8,530 nucleotides of DNA from Gammaproteobacteria bacterium (GTDB taxonomy: Bacteria > Pseudomonadota > Gammaproteobacteria > S144-34). Of this stretch, positions 1 through 5,768 are shown in pieces. Position 1 is the first letter of the stretch, and the number at the start of each line of letters is the position of its first letter. Location: contig WGBS01000285.1 of NCBI GenBank assembly GCA_015494165.1, positions 1-8,530 on the forward strand. The letters run 5' to 3'. A program made the position numbers and the translations under genes. The notes under the pieces were generated by a model that worked only from the letters and a program-made list of their open reading frames with translations, was not told the origin of the DNA and ran no database searches.

Positions 1-1329
1 CTGCTCGCCGGCTACCCCGTGGCCTTCGCGCTCGCCGGCACGGCGCTCGGCTTCGCCGCCTTGGGGGGCGCCCTCGGCGCCTTCGACCCGGCCTTCCTCG
101 AGGCCACGCCCTCGCGCCTCTACGGGATCATGACCAACGAGACGCTGGTGGCGGTGCCGCTGTTCGTCTTCATGGGCGTGGTGCTGGAGCGCTCGCGCGT
201 GGCCGAGGACCTGCTCGACACCATGGCGGCGCTCTTCGGGCCCCTGCGCGGCGGCCTGGGGCTCTCGGTGACGGCGGTGGGCATGCTGATGGCGGCGAGC
301 ACCGGCATCGTCGGCGCCACCGTGGTGACCATGGGGCTGCTGTCGCTGCCCACCATGCTGCGGCGCGGCTACGACCCGGCACTGGCCTCGGGCACCATCT
401 GCGCCTCCGGCACCCTGGGGCAGATCATCCCGCCCTCCATCGTGCTGGTGCTGCTCGGCGACGTGCTCTCGGCCGCCTACCAGCAGGCCCAGCTCCAGAT
501 GGGCATCTTCTCGCCGCGGACGGTCTCGGTTGGCGACCTCTTCATGGGCGCGCTGCTCCCGGGGCTGGTGCTGGTCGTGCTCTACATGCTCTACGTCGCG
601 GGCGTGGCGATGCTGCGCCCGCAGGCCGCGCCGGCGGTGCCCGCCGCGGCGCGCGGTGCGCTCGGGCCGCGGCGCCTCCTGCGCGCGCTGCTGCCGCCGC
701 TCGGCCTCATCGTCGCCGTGCTCGGCTCCATCATGGCCGGCGTCGCCACGCCCACCGAGGCCGCAGCCGTGGGGGCGGTCGGGGCGCTCGTGCTCGCGGC
801 GCTGCGCCGCCGCCTCGACCTCGCCACCCTGCGCGAGGTGATGCGCGCGACCACGCGCGTCTCGAGCATGGTGTTCCTCATCCTGATCGGCGCCTCGGTC
901 TTCTCGCTCGTCTTCCGCGGCTTCGGCGGCGACGAGCTCGTGCACGAGCTGCTCACGGGACTGCCGGGCGGCACCGTGGGCGCGCTCCTCGCCGTGATGG
1001 CGGTCATGTTCCTGCTCGGCTTCGTGCTCGACTTCATCGAGATCACCTTCGTCGTCGTGCCGCTGGTGGGCCCGCCGCTGCTCGCCATGGGGCTCGATCC
1101 GGTGTGGCTCGGCGTCCTCATCGCCCTCAACCTCCAGACCTCCTTCCTCACCCCGCCCTTCGGCTTCGCGCTCTTCTACCTGCGCGGCGTGGCCCCGCCC
1201 GAGGTCAGCACGGGCGCCATCTACCGCGGCGTCGTTCCCTTCATCGTGCTCCAGCTCCTCGCGCTCGGCCTGCTCGCCCTGTGGCCGGGGCTCGCCACCT
1301 GGCTGCCGGCCGTCGTCTACGGCGACTGA
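1..1329 (+). CDS. dctM: TRAP transporter large permease, DctM type (5' partial)
   Basis: This is the large membrane subunit of a tripartite ATP-independent periplasmic (TRAP) transporter, which carries an organic acid into the cell with Na+ together with a small subunit and a binding protein. The frame is open from base 1 and reads LLAGYPVAFALAG, the usual N-terminal wording of DctM, so the true start lies before the window and probably only 10-20 residues are missing. A GTG at 19 falls inside this conserved segment and is unlikely to be the start. About 442 residues are visible, with roughly a dozen hydrophobic segments. Family signatures, counted from the first visible codon, are GTLGQIIPPS at 137-146, GVATPTEAAAVG near 247-258, and LTPPFGFALFYLRG near 383-396. 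The stretch SAAYQQAQLQMG at 157-168 is, from memory, typical of permeases that pair with TakP-type binding proteins. The matching binding protein lies just downstream on the other strand. The family call is firm; the substrate is inferred. Confidence 0.95.
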   Translation: MLAGYPVAFALAGTALGFAALGGALGAFDPAFLEATPSRLYGIMTNETLVAVPLFVFMGVVLERSRVAEDLLDTMAALFGPLRGGLGLSVTAVGMLMAASTGIVGATVVTMGLLSLPTMLRRGYDPALASGTICASGTLGQIIPPSIVLVLLGDVLSAAYQQAQLQMGIFSPRTVSVGDLFMGALLPGLVLVVLYMLYVAGVAMLRPQAAPAVPAAARGALGPRRLLRALLPPLGLIVAVLGSIMAGVATPTEAAAVGAVGALVLAALRRRLDLATLREVMRATTRVSSMVFLILIGASVFSLVFRGFGGDELVHELLTGLPGGTVGALLAVMAVMFLLGFVLDFIEITFVVVPLVGPPLLAMGLDPVWLGVLIALNLQTSFLTPPFGFALFYLRGVAPPEVSTGAIYRGVVPFIVLQLLALGLLALWPGLATWLPAVVYGD

Positions 1330-1340
1330 TGGAGCCCGAA

Positions 1341-1346
1341 AGGAGG
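1341..1346 (+). promoter_or_regulatory. Strong Shine-Dalgarno sequence, start-deciding
   Basis: AGGAGG is a perfect anti-16S match just after the permease stop codon. It lies 2 bases before ATG 1349 and 8 bases before the in-frame GTG 1355; the second spacing is the more usual one. Few other starts in this window have so clear a site, which is the main reason to take the small ORF seriously. Confidence 0.5.
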
Positions 1347-1348
1347 GG

Positions 1349-1570
1349 ATGCCGGTGCACGGATGGGGCCATCGCGGGACGTGGAGGCGGCTTGCGGCGC
1401 GCCTTCTGGCGTCGGCAAGGGTGCGCATCCGCCGCCGCGACGGGAGCGTGTTCGTGCTGCGGCAGGCACCCGCGGAGGAGGGCTCGCCGCTGGATGTGCC
1501 GGGGATCGGCACGCGCGCGACCACGCGCGACGTGCTGCGCGCCGTGCGCGAGGCGCGCGCACGCCGCTGA
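1349..1570 (+). CDS. Small hypothetical protein, about 73 aa
   Basis: I do not recognise this gene with certainty. It begins 19 bases after the permease stop and is preceded by AGGAGGGG (1341-1348). From AGGAGG, the ATG at 1349 is only 2 bases away, whereas an in-frame GTG at 1355 is 8 bases away, so GTG may be the real start (71 aa). The first 25 residues are rich in Arg and Trp and use less typical codons (CTT, GCA, AGG). The rest looks more like a normal gene of this genome: a short strand-like stretch VRIRRRDGSVFVLR, then SPLDVPGIGTRATTRDVLRAVREAR, ending in a charged helix. The SPLDVPG plus C-terminal helix pattern vaguely recalls the tails of small antitoxin-like proteins, but this is memory and no toxin gene is adjacent. 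It could be the last gene of the TRAP operon, a truncated remnant, or chance. It ends 15 bases before the convergent binding-protein gene. Confidence 0.45.
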   Translation: MPVHGWGHRGTWRRLAARLLASARVRIRRRDGSVFVLRQAPAEEGSPLDVPGIGTRATTRDVLRAVREARARR

Positions 1571-1574
1571 GCCC

Positions 1575-1594
1575 CGCGGCCGGCCTCAGCCGCG
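1575..1594. terminator. Weak hairpin between convergent TRAP genes
   Basis: CGCGGC (1575-1580) and GCCGCG (1589-1594) are inverted copies around an 8-base loop that contains the stop codon of the binding-protein gene. It sits where two convergent transcripts would meet. There is no T-run on either side, so it is not a classical intrinsic terminator, and short GC inverted repeats are common by chance in DNA of this composition. Confidence 0.2.
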
Positions 1595-2650
1595 CGCCTC
1601 GAGGTAGGCGCGCTCCGAGATGGCGTGCCAGGCGCGCACCTTGTCGCGGAAGCGCCGGTAGGACTCGTAGACCTTGCGCGAGAGCGGGTCCTTGTCCGCG
1701 ATCTCGGCCACCACCTGCTCGGAAAGCTCGCGCAGACGCTCGAGCACGGGTTCCGGGAAGCGGCGCAGCGCGACCTTGTGCTTCTCCACCAGCACCCGCA
1801 GGGCGTCGTTGTTGCGCGCGGTGTACTCGGCGAGCATGTCCTGGTTGGCCACGCGGCAGGCGTTGAGGACGATGGCGCGCAGGTCCTTCGGCAGGGCCTC
1901 GAAGGCCTTGCGGTTGATGAAGCACTCGAGCGTGGTGCCGGGCTCGTGCCAGCCGGGGTAGTAGTAGTACTTCGCCGCCTTGTAGAGGCCGAAGGCGAGG
2001 TCGTTGTAGGGCCCGACCCACTCGGTGGCGTCGATCGCGCCCGACTGGAGCGCGGTGAAGATCTCGCCGCCGGGCAGGTTGACCGGCGTGCCGCCGGCGC
2101 GGCGCAGCACCTCGCCGCCGAGGCCCGGGATGCGCATCTTGAGGCCCTTGAGGTCCGCGAGGCTGCGGATCTCCTTGTTGAACCAGCCGCCCATCTGCAC
2201 GCCGGTGTTGCCGGCCGCTGCCGGGATCAGGCCGAAGGGGGCGTAGACCTCGCGCCACAGCTCGAGCCCGCCGCCGTGGTAGAGCCAGGCGTTCATCTCC
2301 TGCGCCGTGAAGCCGAAGGGCACCGCGGCGAAGAACTGGGCGGCCTCGCTCTTGCCCTTCCAGTAGTAGGAGGCGCCGTGGCCCATCTCGGCGGTGCCGC
2401 GCGCGACGGCGTCGAAGGCCTCGAAGGCGGGCACGAGCTCCTTGGCGCCGTAGACGCGCACGCGGATGCGTCCGTCGCTCATCTCGCCGATGAGCCGCGC
2501 GAGGAACTCCGCGCCCGTGCCGAGACCCGGAAAGTTCTTGGGCCAGGTGGTGACCATCTTCCAGCGCCAGGTGCGGCGCGCGATGACCGCCGGCGCGCCG
2601 GCGAGCGCGCCGGCGGCGGCCGTGCCCGTGATGAACTCGCGTCGCTTCAT
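1586..2650 (-). CDS. dctP: TRAP solute-binding protein, TakP-like, Tat signal
   Basis: This is the extracytoplasmic solute receptor of a TRAP transporter (354 aa, normal length). It binds a small carboxylate in the periplasm and delivers it to the membrane subunits. The N-terminus MKRREFITGTAAAGALAG has a twin-arginine motif (RREFI, residues 3-7) followed by a hydrophobic stretch; cleavage is likely after AVIA (21-24), leaving about 330 residues. The mature part follows TakP, the Rhodobacter sphaeroides 2-oxo acid receptor: TWPKNFPGLGTG (35-46), LKMRIPG (170-176), ATEWVGPYND (208-217) and YYYYPGWHEPG (228-238). The residues that align with the TakP ligand and Na+ site, as I recall it, are Q152, R173, E210, W211 and E236, and all are present. 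Pyruvate, other 2-oxo acids or lactate are therefore plausible ligands (inference). ATG 2648-2650 is chosen because the signal peptide starts there; GGAAGGA directly abuts it and a G-run lies further upstream. The gene is convergent to the permease and divergent from the c-di-GMP gene. Confidence 0.95.
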   Translation of the reverse strand: MKRREFITGTAAAGALAGAPAVIARRTWRWKMVTTWPKNFPGLGTGAEFLARLIGEMSDGRIRVRVYGAKELVPAFEAFDAVARGTAEMGHGASYYWKGKSEAAQFFAAVPFGFTAQEMNAWLYHGGGLELWREVYAPFGLIPAAAGNTGVQMGGWFNKEIRSLADLKGLKMRIPGLGGEVLRRAGGTPVNLPGGEIFTALQSGAIDATEWVGPYNDLAFGLYKAAKYYYYPGWHEPGTTLECFINRKAFEALPKDLRAIVLNACRVANQDMLAEYTARNNDALRVLVEKHKVALRRFPEPVLERLRELSEQVVAEIADKDPLSRKVYESYRRFRDKVRAWHAISERAYLEARG

Positions 2651-2687
2651 TCCTTCCGCCCCCCTCGTTGGCGCGCCGCACGCGGCG

Positions 2688-2705
2688 TCACAGCGCGTTG
2701 TGTGA
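2688..2705. promoter_or_regulatory. Candidate operator: TCACA-N8-TGTGA
   Basis: An imperfect inverted repeat with 5-base arms, TCACA (2688-2692) and TGTGA (2701-2705), lies between the binding-protein start codon and its TATAAT box, so it would fall in the predicted leader. The arm order is the reverse of a CRP site (TGTGA-N6-TCACA), so CRP is not implied. No regulator can be assigned, and the short arms could be chance. Confidence 0.2.
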
Positions 2706-2739
2706 ACCCGTGCCGTGGCGTGCGCCGGCGGCTTCTGCC

Positions 2740-2745
2740 ATTATA
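2740..2745 (-). promoter_or_regulatory. Candidate -10 box for the binding-protein gene
   Basis: The minus strand reads CCTATAATGG here, an exact TATAAT hexamer in the only clearly AT-rich patch of the 159-base divergent region. A weak -35 (TTCGCG on the minus strand, 2765-2770) lies 19 bases upstream. Transcription would begin near 2733 and give a leader of about 80 bases before the ATG at 2650. The poor -35 suggests either an activator-dependent promoter or chance. Confidence 0.45.
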
Positions 2746-2809
2746 GGCGCGGCCGCGCGCGGGCCGCGAAGGCGCGCGTGGCGCCGTTCAGGCAGGACCG
2801 GGGGTCCGC

Positions 2810-5650
2810 TTGACGCTGACACCGGAGCAGGCACGGGGACTGCGCGCGCGCTTCGCCGCCGCCGTGGCCCTCGGCTTCGCGGCCGCGCCCGCGATCGGCG
2901 TGGGGGCCGCCCTTCTCGCCGGCGTGGTGGCGACGCCGGCGGCGCCGGTCTCCGTCGGCGCCTGGCTCGCGGTGGCGGCGCTCGCCGCCTTCCCGGCGCT
3001 CGCCGGCATGGCCGCCTGGCGCTACGCGGCGCCCTTCGTGGGGGCGCTCGCAGGCGCGAGCGAGGCGACGTGGGCCGATCGCCGGCTCGCGGCCTTCCCG
3101 CGACGCTACTGGCTGCTGCAGCTCGCCTACGCCATGGCCGTCGTGCTGGCGGCGGCGCGGCTCGCCTGGGGCGATGCCGCCGCGCCTGCCGGGCGCCTGC
3201 TGCACCTCGCCATCCTCCAGCTCAGCGGCGCCATCGTCGCCGGGCTGCCGGCCTTCGTCGTCGCACAGGACACCCTCGGGCGCATCGCGGCGGCCGTGGG
3301 CCTCGTGCGGCCGTCGGCGAGCCTGCGCTCGCGTCTGGTGGTGGTGGGCGCGCTGCTGCCGCAGCTCGGCTACACGCTGCTCGCCGAGCTCCACTTCCTG
3401 CGCAGCGGCTCCCTGCCCGCGCCGCTGCTCGCTGGCTGGGGGGCGCTCGCCGCCCTCACCCTGCTGACCGCCTGGCTCGCCATCCGCGGGCTCGCGCGCG
3501 CGCTGCTGCCCGTGCAGCGCGTGCTGGGCGGCACCGGGGCGGCCGCCCACGGCGAGCTCGCGGCGCTGCGGCCGGTGTCGGCCGACGAGGTCGGCTACCT
3601 CACGCAGACGTTGGGCCGCGTCTTCGGGCGCCTGCGCGACCACGAGGCCTACATGCGCGCGGTGGTCGACACCGCGGCCGAGGGCGTGATCGTGGTCGAC
3701 GAGGAGGGCGCCATCGAGACCTTCAACCGCGCGGCCGAAAGGCTGTTCGGCTTCCGCGCGGCGGAGGTGCGCGGGCGCGCCCTCGCCTGGCTGCTGCCGG
3801 AGCTGGTGCGCGAGGGCGAGGCGCCGGCGCTCGGCGAGCGCGAGACGGAGGCCGTGCACCGCAGCGGCCGGCGCATCCCGGTGGCGGTGCGCGTGAGCGA
3901 CATGGAGGTCGGCGGGCGCCGGCGCTTCACCTGCCTGGTGGCCGACGTCTCCGAGCGGCGCGCGGCCGAGGACGAGCTGCGCCGCGCCGAGGCGCGCTAC
4001 CGCGACCTCGTCGAGACCGCCCACGACCTCGTCTGGAGCATCGACGCCGAAGGGCGCTGGCTCTACCTCAACCGCGCCTGCAAGAGCATCTACGGCTACG
4101 AGCCGGAGGAGATGGTCGGCCGCCCCGTGGCCGACTTCGAGGATCCGGAGCACGCCGGGCGCGACGCCCAGGCCTTCGCGAGCCTCCTGGCCGGCCAGGA
4201 GCTGGTGCAGTACGAGGCCGTGCACCTGGACCGCGAGGGCCGGCGCCATCACCTGAGCTTCAACGGCCGCGCCCACCGTGACGCCGACGGGCGCGTGGTC
4301 TACGCCACCGGCACGGCACGCGACGTGACCGAGCGCAAGGCCTTCGAGGCGCGGCTCGCCTACTATGCCGAGCACGACTCCCTCACGGGCCTGTTCAACC
4401 GCCACTACTTCCAGCAGGAGCTCGAGCGCGTGGTGGCGCGCGTGGCGCGCTCGCGCGAGACCTGCGCCCTGCTCTACATCGACCTCGACCAGTTCAAGTA
4501 CGTCAACGACACCCTGGGGCACGGCGCCGGCGACCGCCTGCTGGTGGAGGTGGCGCAGATGCTCGGCGCGCACGTGCGCGAGGGCGACCTGCTGGCGCGC
4601 TTCGGCGGCGACGAGTTCACGGTGCTGCTCTACGACATCGACCCGCGCCACGCGGTGCCCGCCGCCGAGCACCTGCGCGCGCTGTTCGAGGGCTACCGCT
4701 TCGTCGAGGGCGGCAACGCCTTCAACGTCTCCTGCAGCATCGGCGTGGCCATCGTCGACGCCGGCACGGCCTCGGCCGACGAGGCGCTCTCGCACGCCGA
4801 CCTCGCCTGCAACGTGGCGAAGGCGGGCGGGCGCAACCGCGTGCACCTCTACGACCCGGCCGACCCGGAGAAGGCGGGCATGGCGGCCGACATGGGCTGG
4901 GCGGCGCGCGTGCGCGAGATGCTCGAGCACGACCGCTTCCGCCTGGTCTTCCAGCCCATCGTCTCGGTGCGCTCGGGCGAGGTGCACGACTACGAGGTGC
5001 TGATGCGCATGGTGTGCGACGACGGGCAGGTGATCCTGCCCGGCGGCTTCATGCCGGCCGCGGAGCGCTTCGGGCTCATTCACGCCGTGGACCGCTGGAT
5101 GGTGCGCCACGCCATCGGGCGGCTGGCCGAGCTGCGCGCGGCGGGCGCCGACGTGCGCTTCTCGATCAACCTCTCGGGCAAGGCCTTCGACGACGAGGAG
5201 CTGCTGCCGCTGATCCGCCGCGAGCTCGCCCGCACGGGGCTCGACCCGCAGCTCCTCACCTTCGAGATCACCGAGACCGCCGCCATCGCCAACCTCTCGG
5301 CGGCGCTGCGCTTCATCCGCGCGCTGAAGGAGATCGGCTGCCAGTTCGCCCTCGACGACTTCGGCTCCGGCTTCTGCTCCTTCACCTACCTCAAGCACCT
5401 GCCCGTGGACAAGCTCAAGATCGACGGCTCCTTCGTGCAGGGCTTGGCGCGCGCCACGGTCGACCAGGAGATGGTGCGCTCGATCAACCAGATCGCCCAC
5501 GCGCTCGGCAAGCAGACCATCGCCGAGTACGTGGAGGACGCGCGCACGCTGGAGCTGCTGCGCGAGTTCGGCGTCGACTACGCGCAGGGCAACTTCCTCG
5601 GGCGCCCGGAGGAACGCATCCCGCCGCAGGCGCGCGCGGCGCGGGCCTGA
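2810..5650 (+). CDS. Membrane PAS-PAS-GGDEF-EAL c-di-GMP protein
   Basis: This 946-aa protein both could make and could degrade the second messenger cyclic di-GMP. Order of parts: about six hydrophobic segments (near 15-40, 49-69, 100-118, 128-152, 174-195, 205-228), a HAMP-like linker (about 228-276), PAS 1 (278-385), PAS 2 (392-510), GGDEF (516-680) and EAL (696-938). The cyclase motif RFGGDEF (597-603) is intact, and an I-site RxxD (R590, D593) lies five residues before it, so product inhibition is expected. The phosphodiesterase domain has EVL instead of EAL (729-731) but keeps N787, E819, D849-D850, K870, E906 and Q926, so it is probably active. Its motifs AEYVED and QGNFLGRP differ from the usual AEGVE and QGY. 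The start is TTG 2810: the frame has a stop at 2744-2746 and no ATG or GTG between, and a later start would cut into the first membrane segment. AGGA (2794-2797) and a G-run (2800-2804) precede it. The membrane module was not matched to a named MASE family. Confidence 0.95.
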   Translation: MTLTPEQARGLRARFAAAVALGFAAAPAIGVGAALLAGVVATPAAPVSVGAWLAVAALAAFPALAGMAAWRYAAPFVGALAGASEATWADRRLAAFPRRYWLLQLAYAMAVVLAAARLAWGDAAAPAGRLLHLAILQLSGAIVAGLPAFVVAQDTLGRIAAAVGLVRPSASLRSRLVVVGALLPQLGYTLLAELHFLRSGSLPAPLLAGWGALAALTLLTAWLAIRGLARALLPVQRVLGGTGAAAHGELAALRPVSADEVGYLTQTLGRVFGRLRDHEAYMRAVVDTAAEGVIVVDEEGAIETFNRAAERLFGFRAAEVRGRALAWLLPELVREGEAPALGERETEAVHRSGRRIPVAVRVSDMEVGGRRRFTCLVADVSERRAAEDELRRAEARYRDLVETAHDLVWSIDAEGRWLYLNRACKSIYGYEPEEMVGRPVADFEDPEHAGRDAQAFASLLAGQELVQYEAVHLDREGRRHHLSFNGRAHRDADGRVVYATGTARDVTERKAFEARLAYYAEHDSLTGLFNRHYFQQELERVVARVARSRETCALLYIDLDQFKYVNDTLGHGAGDRLLVEVAQMLGAHVREGDLLARFGGDEFTVLLYDIDPRHAVPAAEHLRALFEGYRFVEGGNAFNVSCSIGVAIVDAGTASADEALSHADLACNVAKAGGRNRVHLYDPADPEKAGMAADMGWAARVREMLEHDRFRLVFQPIVSVRSGEVHDYEVLMRMVCDDGQVILPGGFMPAAERFGLIHAVDRWMVRHAIGRLAELRAAGADVRFSINLSGKAFDDEELLPLIRRELARTGLDPQLLTFEITETAAIANLSAALRFIRALKEIGCQFALDDFGSGFCSFTYLKHLPVDKLKIDGSFVQGLARATVDQEMVRSINQIAHALGKQTIAEYVEDARTLELLREFGVDYAQGNFLGRPEERIPPQARAARA

Positions 5651-5685
5651 GGGTCGGTGTACGGCAGACGGTGAACCGTGGACGG
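5651..5685. repeat. Degenerate heptamer tandem array, five units
   Basis: Directly after the stop codon of the GGDEF-EAL gene the sequence divides into five 7-base units with consensus TGNACGG: GGGTCGG, TGTACGG, CAGACGG, TGAACCG and TGGACGG. The second and fifth fit perfectly; the others deviate at one to three positions. On the other strand it reads as CCGTNCA repeats. An inverted copy of the last unit (CCGTCCA) lies at 5729-5735. The role is unknown: it could be a remnant of an intergenic repeat family or part of a 3' RNA structure. Confidence 0.55.
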
Positions 5686-5737
5686 AAATTGAGAAACGCC
5701 GCGGGCGGCCCGCGCCGCAACGTGCTCCCCGTCCACG
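5677..5737. terminator. Nested inverted repeats between convergent genes
   Basis: CGTGGACGG (5677-5685) and CCGTCCACG (5729-5737) form a perfect 9-base inverted repeat. Inside it lies a palindrome, CGCGGGC-G-GCCCGCG (5700-5714), able to form a tight GC hairpin. The structure sits between the convergent GGDEF-EAL and uvrD genes, where a bidirectional transcription end is expected. No T-run follows on either strand, so intrinsic termination is uncertain. Apart from this and the heptamers I see nothing in the 118-base spacer. Confidence 0.35.
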
Positions 5738-5768
5738 TGCGCAGGCGACAGAGCCCTAGACCGCACGC

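Noticed and set aside
728..840. GC-rich repeats inside coding regions as possible regulatory elements
   Set aside because: They track codon choice for Ala, Arg and Leu and do not break the reading frames.
843..1530. A shared run of about 17 bases (GCGCGCGACCACGCGCG) in the permease gene and the small ORF
   Set aside because: It is a self-complementary GC-rich word encoding common residues (RATTR); two copies are expected in DNA of this composition.
1625..2746. A 373-codon plus-strand open frame over the binding-protein gene
   Set aside because: It mirrors the TRAP receptor codons, has no recognisable domain, and is explained by GC bias.
2741..5500. A 919-codon open frame on the minus strand opposite the GGDEF-EAL gene
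   Set aside because: It is a low-complexity Arg/Ala/Val/His-rich translation with no domain. It arises because GC-only third positions remove stop codons from the complementary frame; the plus strand encodes clear catalytic motifs throughout.
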